Shown: positions 8,801-17,242, counted from the first letter of the stretch. The stretch: 64,000 nucleotides of DNA from Phycisphaeraceae bacterium (GCA_028284155.1 JANQSF010000155.1:1-64000); one strand, 5' to 3'. The notes: a model not told the origin generated them from the sequence alone. A program made the numbers and translations.

Positions 8801-11789
8801 TGAGCTTGATGTTGAAGGTGGCCGGCGTCGTGCCTTCCTTCGGCTCCTGCACGGTCACATCGTCGATCGTGATGTCGGGGATGACGATCGGGCGATCGAG
8901 GATTTCGCCCACACCCTGCGGGTCGGCGATCGTCGCGTTCTGCGCGTTGCTCAGGTTGATGAAGTACGTCTCGGTGACCTCGTCCACTTCATCGGCGTTG
9001 ACGTCGACGGTGATCCATTGGCTCATCTCGCCGGGGGCGAATGTCATTGAGCCAAGCGGTACGGCGTTGTAGTCACCGTTCGCGACCGCGGTGTTGTTGG
9101 CCGACACGTAGTCGACCGTCACCGGCACGTCGCTGGGGTTGCTCAGCGTGACGTTGAATTGGACTTGCACGTCACCGGACTCCGGCTCCATGATCGACGT
9201 GTCGTTGATGCGGATCTTGACCGCGTCGTCGTTGTTGTCCTGGATCGTGCCCACGCCCTGGTCGTCGGCGATCTCGACCGGGCACGGGTGCACCGGCAGA
9301 CGGGTCGCGGTGAAGAGCCAATCGGACGCGCTCAAGTGCCCCGCCGCGCCGCTGTGGTTGAGCCAACCCCAACCGGAGACGCCATTGAAGCCGCGATGGC
9401 CGGCGTCATTCGCCTCGTCGCCGAGTTGGAACGAGTAGCTGTGTGAGCCGGCGTAGTCTTCCAGGTCGAAAGACTGCTTCGCGCCGTAGAGCTGCGCGAT
9501 CGTACCGGTGTTGCTACCCGCGTGCGCGTCGTCCACGTGCAGGTCGTCGTCGCCGGCCAGCAGGTCGACGTTGTTGTAGGTGAAGTCAAGTTGCCACAAG
9601 CCGGACTCGGCCGGGTCGTAGCCGTTGCCCGTGTCCAGGCCGCCGAACGCCGTGCCGGAGATGTGGATCGTCGAGCCATCGACGGTCATCTGCACGTCGC
9701 TGTCGGCGTGCTCGAAGTCGAACGTGAAGATGTCGTTGGCGTTGCCCGTCAGCAGGCCGTCCAGGCGCAGGCCGTAGAACGGCGAGGCCGCGTTGCCGTC
9801 TGGGTGGTTGCCCAGGCGGTACGTGCCGTCGGGCACGAGCGTTGACAGGCCGGTGTCGGCCGGCGCGTCGAGCGATCGCGCGTTGCTCAGGTTGACGTTG
9901 AACATCTCGTCCAGCTCGTCCACGTCGTCTGCCAACACCTTCACCACGATCTGCGCTGTCGTTTGGCCGGCCGCGAACGTGACCGTGCCGCTGGTCGCTT
10001 CGTAGTCCAGGCCGGCCTTGGCGGAGCCGTCGCTGGTCACGTAATCGACCTGCACATCCGTCGCGGTCGGTTGGCTCAGCGTCACGGTAAACACCGCGTC
10101 ACGCGTGCCGTTGCTCGGCTCGGTGACGGTCACGTCGTTGATGCGGATCGTCTTGACTTCCGGTGCACGGTCGAGGATCGTGCCTTTTCCCTCCGGGTCG
10201 GCGATGTTGACATGCAGTTCGGCCGGTGCTTCTGTTTCCGGCCCGTGCAGCTTGACGTTCTTGATCTTGCCGTCGAACGGCATGTTCAGGTTGTTGGCGA
10301 CGTTGTTGCCGCTGTACATCTGCGACGCGCCGATCACCCACGGCTCGCTGTTGCCGGCCAACCCGCCGGTGTAGCCGTTGGTGTCTTCGACGTCGCCGTC
10401 CACGATCAGCGACATGCCGCCGGGGCCGAACTCGACACGCACGTCGTACCAGGTGTAGTTGCTCACCCTGGTGTCCGACTTGAGCGTGTACGAGTTGGAA
10501 TCGCTCTGCAGGCGGACGTTGATGTACCGGCCTTCGAGCCACATGGTAAAGTGGCCGCCGCCGTCGTAACCGCTGGAGTCCTTCGACACGATGCCCTGCT
10601 TGGCGCGCTTGTCGGACGTCTTGAAAGACAGCTCGACGTGGCCTTCGTCCATCGCGTGGCCGGATTGATGCGAGACGATCACGGCGTCGTCGGTGTCGTC
10701 GTCGAAGTGGCGTTCGCCGTTTAGCAGCGTAAACCAGACGTCGCTGGTGGCGGCCGGCGCGTCGCCGTCCGTTCGGGCGTTGCTCAGGTCGATGAAGTAC
10801 ATCTCATCGTCCTCGGCGACGTTGTCAGCCAACACCTTGATCTTGATCTGCTGCGACGTTTCGCCCGGGGCGAACGTGACCGTACCGGACTTGCTGACGT
10901 AGTCGCCCTCGGACGCGTCGGCATCGCCGTCGCGGGTCACGTAATCGACCTTCACCGTCTGATCGACGGCTTCGGAAAGACTCACGGTGAACATCGCGAA
11001 GACGTGGCCGTCCTGCGGCTCGGTCACGATGACGTCATCGATGGTGATGTCAACATGCTGCGGCTCGGCGGGCGGCTCGCCGAACACGATGCCGGCCAAC
11101 GCGCCGCTGGACGACAGCTCGACCTCGAGACGGGAGACGTTGTCGAAGTTGACAGCTTTGGTCTGGACGCTGTTGTCGCCTGCGCCGTTGACGGTGACCA
11201 TGCCCAGCGAGTTGCCGGCGGCGTCGTAGCCGGTGATCCACGCGACCTCACCACGGTCGATGTCGAGCATCTGCACGGCGTCGATCGGCAGCGGTTCGTC
11301 GAATGTGAAGATGAGCGTACCGCCGTTGCCGTTGTCGTCCGGGTCGCCGGTGTCGGCGTCTTCGCTGATGATCAGCACGTTGTCGAGCGGCGTGTTGTTG
11401 TTCGCGCCGCTGCCGGGCGTACGCAAGTCCCAATCGCCGCCGGTGGGGTTGGCGGTGTCGAAGATCATCGCGGGATGATCTTCCGGGTCGTGCGTGGTGA
11501 CGTGGATGCCGAAGTCGGCGTACTGCTCGGTGACGATGTCGCCGGCGTTGAGCGTGCTGCCGTCGTCGGTGAGCTCGAAGTCGATTGAGCTGATGGGCAA
11601 GTCAGCCGACATGAGCACGCGCTGTTCGAGCGACTCGAGCGAGGCGTGCAGGTTGCTCAGGTCACGCGGGGTCGTGGGTCGCGGCCGACGGACGCGGCGC
11701 GATCGGTTGAATCCCGACGCCTTGCGACGGTCGGTGATCTTGTGCAGCACAGTGCGGAACTGTTCAAAGGCGGTCGCGTTGGCGGACAT
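2844..11789 (-). CDS. Giant LEPR-XLL surface protein with Calx-beta, LamG-like and RTX-like repeats
   Basis: 2981 residues. The basic N-terminus (residues 22-38 rich in Arg/Lys) is followed by LESLEQRVLMSADL near residues 51-64, the LEPR-XLL motif of giant planctomycete exported proteins. Seven Calx-beta repeats are visible (starting near residues 245, 545, 856, 970, 1084, 1198 and 1314), each with VTEP, FTV-LS, DY, GTVTFAPGET and GVGTILD signatures. A LamG-like domain (about 352-516) and a second beta-rich domain (about 650-832, with YGLRLDGL) interrupt repeats 1 and 2. A PPC-like segment begins near 1427. RTX-like GDDILLGGDGND repeats lie near 2485-2535. The C-terminus is repetitive beta-helix-like. 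GGGAG 6 nt before ATG is the Shine-Dalgarno. Likely a secreted or cell-surface, calcium-binding adhesin-like protein; the partner is unknown. Confidence 0.9.
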   Translation of the reverse strand: MSANATAFEQFRTVLHKITDRRKASGFNRSRRVRRPRPTTPRDLSNLHASLESLEQRVLMSADLPISSIDFELTDDGSTLNAGDIVTEQYADFGIHVTTHDPEDHPAMIFDTANPTGGDWDLRTPGSGANNNTPLDNVLIISEDADTGDPDDNGNGGTLIFTFDEPLPIDAVQMLDIDRGEVAWITGYDAAGNSLGMVTVNGAGDNSVQTKAVNFDNVSRLEVELSSSGALAGIVFGEPPAEPQHVDITIDDVIVTEPQDGHVFAMFTVSLSEAVDQTVKVDYVTRDGDADASEGDYVSKSGTVTFAPGETSQQIKIKVLADNVAEDDEMYFIDLSNARTDGDAPAATSDVWFTLLNGERHFDDDTDDAVIVSHQSGHAMDEGHVELSFKTSDKRAKQGIVSKDSSGYDGGGHFTMWLEGRYINVRLQSDSNSYTLKSDTRVSNYTWYDVRVEFGPGGMSLIVDGDVEDTNGYTGGLAGNSEPWVIGASQMYSGNNVANNLNMPFDGKIKNVKLHGPETEAPAELHVNIADPEGKGTILDRAPEVKTIRINDVTVTEPSNGTRDAVFTVTLSQPTATDVQVDYVTSDGSAKAGLDYEATSGTVTFAAGQTTAQIVVKVLADDVDELDEMFNVNLSNARSLDAPADTGLSTLVPDGTYRLGNHPDGNAASPFYGLRLDGLLTGNANDIFTFDFEHADSDVQMTVDGSTIHISGTAFGGLDTGNGYDPAESGLWQLDFTYNNVDLLAGDDDLHVDDAHAGSNTGTIAQLYGAKQSFDLEDYAGSHSYSFQLGDEANDAGHRGFNGVSGWGWLNHSGAAGHLSASDWLFTATRLPVHPCPVEIADDQGVGTIQDNNDDAVKIRINDTSIMEPESGDVQVQFNVTLSNPSDVPVTVDYVSANNTAVANGDYNAVPLGSMTFAPGEMSQWITVDVNADEVDEVTETYFINLSNAQNATIADPQGVGEILDRPIVIPDITIDDVTVQEPKEGTTPATFNIKLSEPTTQTVTVKYRTSDNSAVAENGDYVSDRGTVTFAPGETMKQVDIDVLPDNIDEMDEQFFVLLSDADNANIADDKGVGTILDDVMDAATVMINDVTVTEPEDGFINATFTVMLSNPSSKVVSLDYMTADQSASQSEGDYDAQTGSVQFDPGVTKQTIDIRVNADDLLEQTETYVVELKNPTNVEIVDGEGLGTILDRAPDKPDIVIDDVTVVEPSDVVGMVDAVFTVSLNKPAQETVTVDFATSNNTAVADNGDYAANNGTVTFNAGEQSKQVAIKVLADNIDEVTETYFVNLSNAVNSNIADNQGVGTILDAPEDAASLVIDDVTVTEPVVGQINAVFTVMLSNPSSQTVSVDYVSNDNTAVTPGDYSAVAGNVVIPAGSLTANISVPVLADDVQEVSETYFIDLSNSVNATIADPQGVGTILDNMTCHHTVETAMVLGSLPEVTLNDLMIHDDCGVDVFKVTAHDTGKLLITVHPRNDEPLIIEVLDMNGNVKMVTTTTSEIQSFTANDRDLFQNLGLNADGTGVNSADLNLRQAFEPSLLSEFGVPVNAQLTSATFMSQLTIHDGSPEPSPIQTAPFGVGTVIIENPSASTSTEGSVLSVQGMSTLTGPSLSLDTTVEPTVSEVDGPSNLTLPVSRNIAPQSMVEFLIDEATDSASQTLVGSALDHYRGAGDVAFDADLTTNIVADGSTGNSPGAGQVFTRDAQFSGEVEVEYQYILEANHKMSLPVVTQECYWIRISSPTGEQVKYDMEIENFAAPVPTEVTVDPADDSGERDNLISTDSPRVIIHDDLQNFFDMGINILSADLAAEGLTPGAAVEVFVNGESVGFADSIDGSKTLFEFNDLPLNGEGEFYVTAATRIFDVQMPPVQGRTQMSPPLLLTVDTANDGIVEGTNGADVITIVARDSSFDPAADGEGDFTVQVNNGPEILFINQPTLTVDSGAGNDLINIQAPAPNGAVWGVDIQIDAGLPTSGDKVIVETPGSDEVTYTPTGAASATLELVDANSTITMLNVDELLYDGVTGDDVLNVSAIDSIVTPGRFTDEGLVEAVDLAGNALLALTFDGVGDANVASNGGAAVIELTPGSDQVLLSSAGLLTVTTLFGGTNTTDVSKFDRVILNTLAGGDSITIEPSDLFVGGVQVFGGDAAFGSDVVQVKTNGDATLDLAAGTLSGVVAGDVELVEVEHLFVDGGDGVANAIDVTNYGHASSLQSVVLNGLDVDGDDGDAVNVATTDLPDHVTYTPKSAAVATIESENGPTLELRGLNTGASVVTIDGLANNDHLTVAGSNSADLFVVTRNGDAVDVHVQSNGADWVPVTLTGFEGLTIDALGGDDQIDVDNTQGLIDLADGVQANGGAGDDILRLLGDNSVDASYKVGPNVDEGKVTHVDFADTLQAVRFDSMDQVIDLTPGELLIEGTDDSNVITYTAGPNSGTPLVNGADTGRVSIDNFQALEFGNSFSLTVDGRSGNDLINFNNETPAADLNKITIDGGVGDDTVMGSAGDDILLGGDGNDQLFGNDGDDFLDGGAGANTLDGGDGDDTADLFTTDGDDIVMLSADGLVVNGRSADLTGIDNVEIDTRGGNDLVMIDADGEGFAPALNVKTGEGDDRLEVTFGNRAPLTLVEVDMGGGDDAATVKGMTGDDQFDVADAANIDFGGSKLRLTSAEKSTVLEGLRIDSTRETVEPNRRQFVDADGNKVTVNLGGPGAATIYRDVSAGQKADIHSIELEDTSDLKTRLMVSVRPDRTTDGETSIGKVTGTGLNMLNARRSDLMDSIATTGGIRRLMLDDVMDGASIDMGGNTGRRMVFQADQVGQNVTLHTAHQLHQVRVTDWMSGHVQASTFNTILSKGFFGADITNLRNDFAGFGIRNINVKGGLDSTITGDRIGNINVRGDALLTLNVLTDAVTLGDRTAVRSLKVTGGDLITPNLLLKADTMIKQLSVKGQRGNGGMIVGDAVITGEIDRIKIDGQVGDVMLNGRSTDLTSL

Positions 11790-12219
11790 CGGATTCTCCC
11801 AATCGAGTGTGAATTCAATCCATGCGCGTCTCTCTTTGGGCCTTCCGGGCGGCGCCCCTTGCGGGGTTGTGGGTTCCTTGGGCCGATGCGTCAGACGGCG
11901 GTTCCCACACGATGCAGATGTACCCCGGCCCCGACCTTTCGCAAATCGTTTGTCAAGCGGCGGTCGCGAAAAAGACGCGACTTGAGAGTCAGGCCGTCAC
12001 AATCGTGCGCCCATCGCTGGGTTAACACGGCAATGGCGGCACGACCGATGTAACCGGAAGGCCGTTGCGTGCATTCAACGGGCCGTACAGGCGTTACACC
12101 TTGCCCGGATTCACCGCCAAGAGCATGAACGGCAGGTTTTGCACGACCCAGCCCCGGCGTGACTATCGTTTCTCACCGGGACGCCCGGCCCTGCCGATGA
12201 CCGTCAAGACGTAAAGACC
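11790..12219. other. 430-bp divergent intergenic region without a credible gene
   Basis: This region lies between the start of the giant LEPR-XLL gene (-) and the start of the DUF1592-type cytochrome gene (+). Short open frames on + have no family features and no matching start signals, so they are treated as spurious. It must hold both promoters. A weak candidate for the + gene is TTGCAC (12139-12144) with TATCGT (12164-12169), but the 19-bp spacing is long. No strong hairpin was seen. Confidence 0.6.
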
Positions 12220-14556
12220 ATGACGAGAACGAAAACACAACCCGCTCGGCCCCTCGTGACCCTGCTGACGCTCGCCGCCCTGGTGGCGGTTCAAACGCCC
12301 CATGCCGCCCGTGCGGCCGAAGGCGTCGGCGAACGCGTCTATATGAAGCACTGTGTGTCCTGCCACGGCAAGGCGGGCGTGGGCGTCAAGGGCGAATACA
12401 GCAAGCCGCTGGTCGGCGACAAGTCGGTCGCACAACTGGCCAAGTACATCGACAAGTGGATGCCGGAAGAGGAACCGAAGCAGGTCACCGGCGACGACGC
12501 GCTGCACGTGGCGCGGTATATGCACGAGGCGTTCTATTCGCCCATCGCGCAGGCGCGCAACCGCCCGCCGCAGATCGAACCGGTTCGGTTGACCGCGCGC
12601 CAGTACCGCAACGCCGTAGCCGACCTGGTCGCCCACTTCCGACCCAACCCGCCACGCCATGACAAGCAGGGCCTGCGCGGCCGATACTACAAGTCGCGTC
12701 GCATCGAGCGTCGGCCGGTCTACGAACGCGTTGACGCAACGGTCAAGTTCGACCTCGGCCCCGACTACCCCGACCGCGACAAGTTCGACCCCAAGGGGTT
12801 CACGGTCCGATGGACCGGCTCGGTCATCGCGCCCGACACGGGGCGGTACGAGTTCACCATCAAGACCGACCACGCCTTCAAGCTCTGGATCAATGCGGAC
12901 GACCGTGACACGCCCACGCTCGACCGGTGGGTCAAGTCGGGCAACGACACGGAGCACAAGGTGTCGGTCGATCTGGTCGGCGGGCGGGCTGTCCCGATCA
13001 CGCTGGAGTTCTCGTCGTACCGCCAGGGCGTGGGCAACTCCGACCAACGCAAGAATGTCAAGGCTGGGCCTGCCTTCGTCGAGCTTTGGTGGAAGCGGCC
13101 GCACGCCGTGGCCGAGGTCGTGCCGGCGCGGCACCTGTCGCCGAACGAGTCGCCACGGGTCTTCGCGGTGACGACGCCGTTCCCGGCTGACGACCGAAGC
13201 GTCGGCTACGAGCGCGGCATGTCGGCTTCGAAGGCGTGGGCCGAGTCGGTCACCGGCGCGGCGTTGGAGACGGCGAGATACGTCGAGGCCAACCTGCGCG
13301 ACCTGGCGGGGATTCAACACCTCGACCCGGAAGACGCGCCGAAGCTGCGCGAGTTCTGCGTGAAGTGGGTCGAGCACGCGTTCCGTCGGCCGATGACCGA
13401 CGCACAACGCAAGCTGTACGTCGATCGGCAGTTCGAAGGCACCGACGTCCACACGGCGCTCAAGCGTGTGGTCTTCTTCTCGCTGACCTCGCCACGATTC
13501 CTCTACGCCGACTTCGCGTCGATGGGCGGCGACGCGTACGACACGGCTGAGCGACTGGCGTTGACGATGTGGGACTCGATCCCCGACCGCGCGCTGCTCG
13601 ACGCCGCCAAGTCAGGCCAACTGAAAACGACGGAACAGGTCAGGCAGCACGCGCAGCGCATGTTGAACGACCCGCGTGCGCGGGCCAAGATGCGGCAGTT
13701 CCTGCACCATTGGCTGGACATCGAGCACACGCACGGCCTGCCCAAGAGCGACGAGTTCTACCCCGACTTCAACGAGCACCTGGCGCACGACCTGCGGGAT
13801 TCGCTCGACCTGTTCATGGATGACATCGTCTGGGGCGATCGCCCTGACTTTCGTCGGCTGCTTTCGTCGCGCGAGTTCTACGCCAACGGCCGACTCGCGT
13901 CGTACTACGGGCTGGAGTTGCCGGCCGACGCGGAATTCATGAAGGTCGATGCGGGCTCGTCGTCGCGTATGGGCGTGTTAACGCACCCATACATCCTCGC
14001 GAGGTTTTCGTATGACGACACAACGTCGCCGATCCACCGCGGCGTGTTCCTCGTCCGCAGCGTGCTGGGGCGAGGCCTGCGTCCACCGCCGGTCGCCGTG
14101 GCGCCGACGCCGGCCGACCTGCACCCGGGCCTGACCACCCGCCAGCGCGTCGAGTTGCAGACGAAGCCCGACGCCTGCCGCGGATGCCACATCATGATCA
14201 ACTCGCTCGGCTTCACGCTCGAACACTACGACGCCGTCGGCCGATGGCGCGACAAGGAACGCGACAAGCCGATCGACGCGACCGGCGCGTATGAGGTCGC
14301 GTCGGGCGAAACCGTGCAACTCGACGGCGCCAAGCAACTGGTTGATTTCGTCACCGCCAGCCCGCAGACGCACCGGGCGTTCGTCGTGCAGCTCTACCAC
14401 CACATGGCCAAACAATCGATCATGGCGTACGGCACGTCGACGCCGGACGAGTTGACGCGTTCATTCGCTGGCCAGTCATTCGACATCCGCAAACTGATGG
14501 TCGAGATCGCGGTGCGGGTCGCGCGGGGGAAGGTGCAGAATAAGAGCGGGCCGTAG
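12220..14556 (+). CDS. Secreted cytochrome c / PA14 / DUF1592-DUF1588-DUF1585 protein
   Basis: 778 residues. An N-terminal signal peptide (residues 1-32, ending AARA) is followed by a c-type heme motif CVSCH at 45-49 and a DUF1587-like segment (LTARQYRNAVADL, near 124). A PA14-like domain spans about 152-295. DUF1595/DUF1592 segments cover about 370-565 (EHAFRRPMTDAQRKLY and the SPRFLYAD region), DUF1588 about 585-680 with a second CxxCH (CRGCH, 653-657), and the C-terminus is DUF1585-like. This is the standard planctomycete arrangement, expanded by the PA14 insert, which in other proteins binds carbohydrate. The next gene is its usual DUF1552 partner. Known of the family: periplasmic and predicted redox, with no established reaction. 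The start is supported by the signal peptide; no Shine-Dalgarno is evident. Confidence 0.92.
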   Translation: MTRTKTQPARPLVTLLTLAALVAVQTPHAARAAEGVGERVYMKHCVSCHGKAGVGVKGEYSKPLVGDKSVAQLAKYIDKWMPEEEPKQVTGDDALHVARYMHEAFYSPIAQARNRPPQIEPVRLTARQYRNAVADLVAHFRPNPPRHDKQGLRGRYYKSRRIERRPVYERVDATVKFDLGPDYPDRDKFDPKGFTVRWTGSVIAPDTGRYEFTIKTDHAFKLWINADDRDTPTLDRWVKSGNDTEHKVSVDLVGGRAVPITLEFSSYRQGVGNSDQRKNVKAGPAFVELWWKRPHAVAEVVPARHLSPNESPRVFAVTTPFPADDRSVGYERGMSASKAWAESVTGAALETARYVEANLRDLAGIQHLDPEDAPKLREFCVKWVEHAFRRPMTDAQRKLYVDRQFEGTDVHTALKRVVFFSLTSPRFLYADFASMGGDAYDTAERLALTMWDSIPDRALLDAAKSGQLKTTEQVRQHAQRMLNDPRARAKMRQFLHHWLDIEHTHGLPKSDEFYPDFNEHLAHDLRDSLDLFMDDIVWGDRPDFRRLLSSREFYANGRLASYYGLELPADAEFMKVDAGSSSRMGVLTHPYILARFSYDDTTSPIHRGVFLVRSVLGRGLRPPPVAVAPTPADLHPGLTTRQRVELQTKPDACRGCHIMINSLGFTLEHYDAVGRWRDKERDKPIDATGAYEVASGETVQLDGAKQLVDFVTASPQTHRAFVVQLYHHMAKQSIMAYGTSTPDELTRSFAGQSFDIRKLMVEIAVRVARGKVQNKSGP

Positions 14557-14595
14557 GAATCGGGATACCTCGTTCGATCTAAGCCGGGTTTTTCC

Positions 14596-14634
14596 GAAGA
14601 CCCGGATCCGGTGGTGCTTCTTATCCGGGTCTTC
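14596..14634. terminator. 12-bp perfect hairpin after DUF1592-type gene (terminator-like)
   Basis: GAAGACCCGGAT (14596-14607) and ATCCGGGTCTTC (14623-14634) are exact reverse complements with a 15-nt loop. It begins 40 nt after the stop codon of the cytochrome gene. There is no T-run, so termination may be inefficient or Rho-assisted and some read-through into the DUF1552 gene is possible. A further partial copy (CCGGGT, AAGACCC) flanks it. Confidence 0.5.
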
Positions 14635-14790
14635 AGTAAGACCCAGCTTGTGAGGTTCTCAGAGACATTCTGAGGGGCGATGAACGGCCCTCAGGCGTTA
14701 AGAATCGACCTTTCTTGTATCCCTGGCCGACGAAGTGCAATGATGTTGCGGGGGATCGACGTTTTGCCCCCTGCCTGCCCGACCCGATCT

Positions 14791-14794
14791 GGAG
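14791..14794 (+). promoter_or_regulatory. Shine-Dalgarno fixing a GTG start at 14802
   Basis: GGAG is followed by 7 nt and then GTG. It decides between an upstream ATG (14715), which would add 29 non-conserved residues, and the GTG, which places the twin-arginine signal right at the N-terminus. Confidence 0.65.
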
Positions 14795-14801
14795 CATCCC
14801 C

Positions 14802-16127
14802 GTGACCCGCCAAACCTCACGACGACAGTTTGTGCGTGACCTTGGGCTGAGCGCCGCGGCGCTGCCGTTTGTCGCCAATCTGCCGAGCCTCGGCTACGCG
14901 GCCGACGCCGCGGACGCGCGACGCAAGCAGCGGCTGATCGTCATGTTCAGCCCGAACGGCATCGTCCCGAAGAACTTTTGGCCCGACAAGCAGGGCGAGG
15001 ACTTTGACTTCAAGCCGATCCTCAAGCCGCTCGAGCAGTTCCGCGACAAGACGCTGATTCTGCACGGCATGAGCGTCAAGCTGCGGGGCGACGGCGACAA
15101 CCACATGCGCGGCATCGGCTGCCTGCTGACCGGCATCGAGCTGTTCCCGGGCAACATCCAGGGGGGGTCGCACACGCCGGCCGGGTGGGCCAGCGGCCAA
15201 TCGATCGACCAGGAGATCAGGAACTTCCTGCAGAAAGACCCGGCCACGCGCACGCGGTTCGGCTCGCTCGAGTTCGGCGTCATGGTGCCGGACAAGGCCG
15301 ACACGTGGACGCGTCTGTCGTACGCCGGCGCGAACAAGCCGCTGGCGCCGATCGATGACCCGTATCAGATGTTCGACAAGCTGTACGGCCGACTCAAGGA
15401 CCGGGCTGTCATCGCCAGCGTGCTCGATGACCTGCAACAGGACATGAAGACGCTGCGCGGCGCGTTGGGCGCGAACGAGCAGCGCCTGCTCGATGAGCAC
15501 GCGCAGCGCGTGCGCGAGATGGAGCGCGAGTTGCAGGACGCCGCCAATCAGCCGATCGGCCACGCCGTGCCGAAGCTCGAAGCGGGCGTCGAAGACCAAA
15601 ACGACAACATGCCCAAGATCAGTAAAATGCAGATCGACCTGCTGGTCAACAGCTTCGCGGCCGACTTCACCCGCGTGGCGACGCTGCAGTACACCAACTC
15701 GGTCGGGCAAGCGCGGATGAAGTGGATCGGCGTTGACAAGGGCCACCACTCGCTGTCGCACGCATCGGACAACGACAAGTCCGCGCAAAACGACCTGACG
15801 AAGATCAACACGTGGTACTGCGAGCAGATGGCGTACCTGGCCAAGCGGTTGGCCGAGACGCCCGAGCCGGACGGCAACGGCACGCTGCTGGACAACACGA
15901 CGATCGTCTGGACGAATGAACTGGGCAAGGGCAACAGCCACACGCTCAACGACATCCCGTTTGTCATGGTCGGCGGCGGCCTGGGCTTCAAGACCGGCCG
16001 AGCGATGCGGTTCCGCCACACGGCACACAACCGTCTGCTAATGTCGTTCGCGCACGCGTTCGGCCACCGCATCGACAAGTTCGGCAACCCGGACCTGTGC
16101 GGCGGCGGGCCGTTGGATTTGGGATGA
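14802..16127 (+). CDS. DUF1552 family protein with twin-arginine signal
   Basis: 441 residues from GTG 14802 (see the Shine-Dalgarno entry). The N-terminus reads TSRRQFVRDLGLSAAALPF, a twin-arginine (Tat) signal with the SRRxF motif and hydrophobic stretch. The mature part has DUF1552 hallmarks: RLIVMFSPNGIVPKNFWP near residues 45-63, then a long alpha/beta body with GHHSLSHA and NTTIVWTNELGKGNSH segments reminiscent of the DUF1501/sulfatase-like fold. It follows the DUF1592-group cytochrome, its constant genomic partner in planctomycetes, so the two probably act together at the periplasmic face. The family's biochemical activity is not established. Export through Tat implies folding, perhaps with a metal, before transport. 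Confidence 0.9.
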   Translation: MTRQTSRRQFVRDLGLSAAALPFVANLPSLGYAADAADARRKQRLIVMFSPNGIVPKNFWPDKQGEDFDFKPILKPLEQFRDKTLILHGMSVKLRGDGDNHMRGIGCLLTGIELFPGNIQGGSHTPAGWASGQSIDQEIRNFLQKDPATRTRFGSLEFGVMVPDKADTWTRLSYAGANKPLAPIDDPYQMFDKLYGRLKDRAVIASVLDDLQQDMKTLRGALGANEQRLLDEHAQRVREMERELQDAANQPIGHAVPKLEAGVEDQNDNMPKISKMQIDLLVNSFAADFTRVATLQYTNSVGQARMKWIGVDKGHHSLSHASDNDKSAQNDLTKINTWYCEQMAYLAKRLAETPEPDGNGTLLDNTTIVWTNELGKGNSHTLNDIPFVMVGGGLGFKTGRAMRFRHTAHNRLLMSFAHAFGHRIDKFGNPDLCGGGPLDLG

Positions 16128-16149
16128 ACCTCCCTGGACAACCGAGTGA

Positions 16150-16168
16150 GCGTCAAGCCGCAAGCGGC
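16150..16168. repeat. Solitary GCCGCAAGCGGC palindromic element
   Basis: GCGTCAAGCCGCAAGCGGC is a single hairpin of the family found paired at 46768-46846 and singly at 48806-48824. Here it lies between the DUF1552 stop and the ThuA-like start. Confidence 0.55.
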
Positions 16169-16222
16169 GGGATGGGCGTGTGCGCCGGTGACCTACACAC
16201 AGTTACACAAGGGAACGACACG

Positions 16223-17242
16223 ATGATGGATGTGACACGTTGGGTGGCGGCGGTGGCTCTTTCGATCGCGACGTCGATGTCATCGGCAGCGCCGCTCGTG
16301 TACCAGGGCAAGTCTGGACCGGGCAAGGGCAAGCACATCGTGTTCATCGCCAGCGATCACGAATACCGGTCGGAGGAAACGCTGCCGGCACTGGCGCGCA
16401 TCCTCGCGAAGCGACACGGGTTTAAGTGCACGGTCGTGTTCGGTGTTGATGGCAACGGCGTGATCCAACCCGGGGCGTCGAACGTGCCGGGCATCGAAGC
16501 GCTCAAAGACGCCGACCTGATGGTCATCTTTACGCGTTTTCAGAATTGGCCTGTCAACCAGATGAAGCACTTCGTTGCGTACCTGAACCGGGCCGGGCCG
16601 ATCGTCGGGCTGCGCACCGCGACGCACGCGTTCAGGAACATCCCGGCGAACAATCCGTACTCGATCTACAACAACAACTACGGCGGTTCGGAGTACAAGG
16701 ACGGGTTCGGCCGACAGGTGCTGGGCGAGAAGTGGGCCGGCCACTACGGCCGCAACCATCAGCAGAGCACGCGGCTGGACATCGTGCCCGAACAGAAAGG
16801 CCACCCGATCCTGCGCGGCGTCAAGAAGATGTGGGTTCAGTGCGGCGGGTACAACGCCAACCCGTTGCAGCCGAGCACGGTCCTCGCGATGGCGCAGCCG
16901 TTGCAAGCCATGACGCCCGACGCGGAGGCCGACCCGAAGCGCAAGCCCGTTCCCGGCGCGTGGACGCGTTCGTACAAGGGGCAGAACGGCAAGTCGGGGC
17001 GCGTGTTCACGAGCACGTATGGCGCGTCGAACGACATCGAGAACGAGGGCTACCGTCGGCTGCTCATCAACGGCTGCTTCTGGGCAATCGGGCTCGAAGA
17101 CGCGATCAAGGCCGATGCGAATGTTGACTTTGTCGGCCCCTTCAACGCGACGTGGCGACGGGGCAAAGGCCGACGCAAAGCCGGCCTGAAGCCGCAGGAC
17201 CTGGCGGGCTGGGACACGCCGATCGTGCCGCTTCAGAAGTAG
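16223..17242 (+). CDS. Exported ThuA-like domain protein
   Basis: 339 residues from ATG 16223 (an ATG at 16226 is also possible). AAGGG at 16209-16213 is a Shine-Dalgarno at suitable distance, and the frame upstream is only repeat sequence. A signal peptide (residues 1-22, ending SSA) precedes a ThuA-like, class I glutamine-amidotransferase-like fold: KHIVFIASDHEYRSEETLP at about 36-54 and LVGLRTATHAF-type segments after residue 125. Planctomycetes carry many exported ThuA-like proteins near cytochrome/DUF1552 or glycoside-degradation genes. The founding ThuA is linked to trehalose utilisation, but the exported versions have no proven reaction. It follows the DUF1592-DUF1552 pair on the same strand, so a shared role in the envelope or in polysaccharide handling is an inference. 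Confidence 0.85.
   Translation: MMDVTRWVAAVALSIATSMSSAAPLVYQGKSGPGKGKHIVFIASDHEYRSEETLPALARILAKRHGFKCTVVFGVDGNGVIQPGASNVPGIEALKDADLMVIFTRFQNWPVNQMKHFVAYLNRAGPIVGLRTATHAFRNIPANNPYSIYNNNYGGSEYKDGFGRQVLGEKWAGHYGRNHQQSTRLDIVPEQKGHPILRGVKKMWVQCGGYNANPLQPSTVLAMAQPLQAMTPDAEADPKRKPVPGAWTRSYKGQNGKSGRVFTSTYGASNDIENEGYRRLLINGCFWAIGLEDAIKADANVDFVGPFNATWRRGKGRRKAGLKPQDLAGWDTPIVPLQK

Noticed and set aside
11822..12025. 67-codon open frame in the divergent region
   Set aside because: No Shine-Dalgarno or TAnnnT box at its start, overlapping other equally weak frames, no family features.
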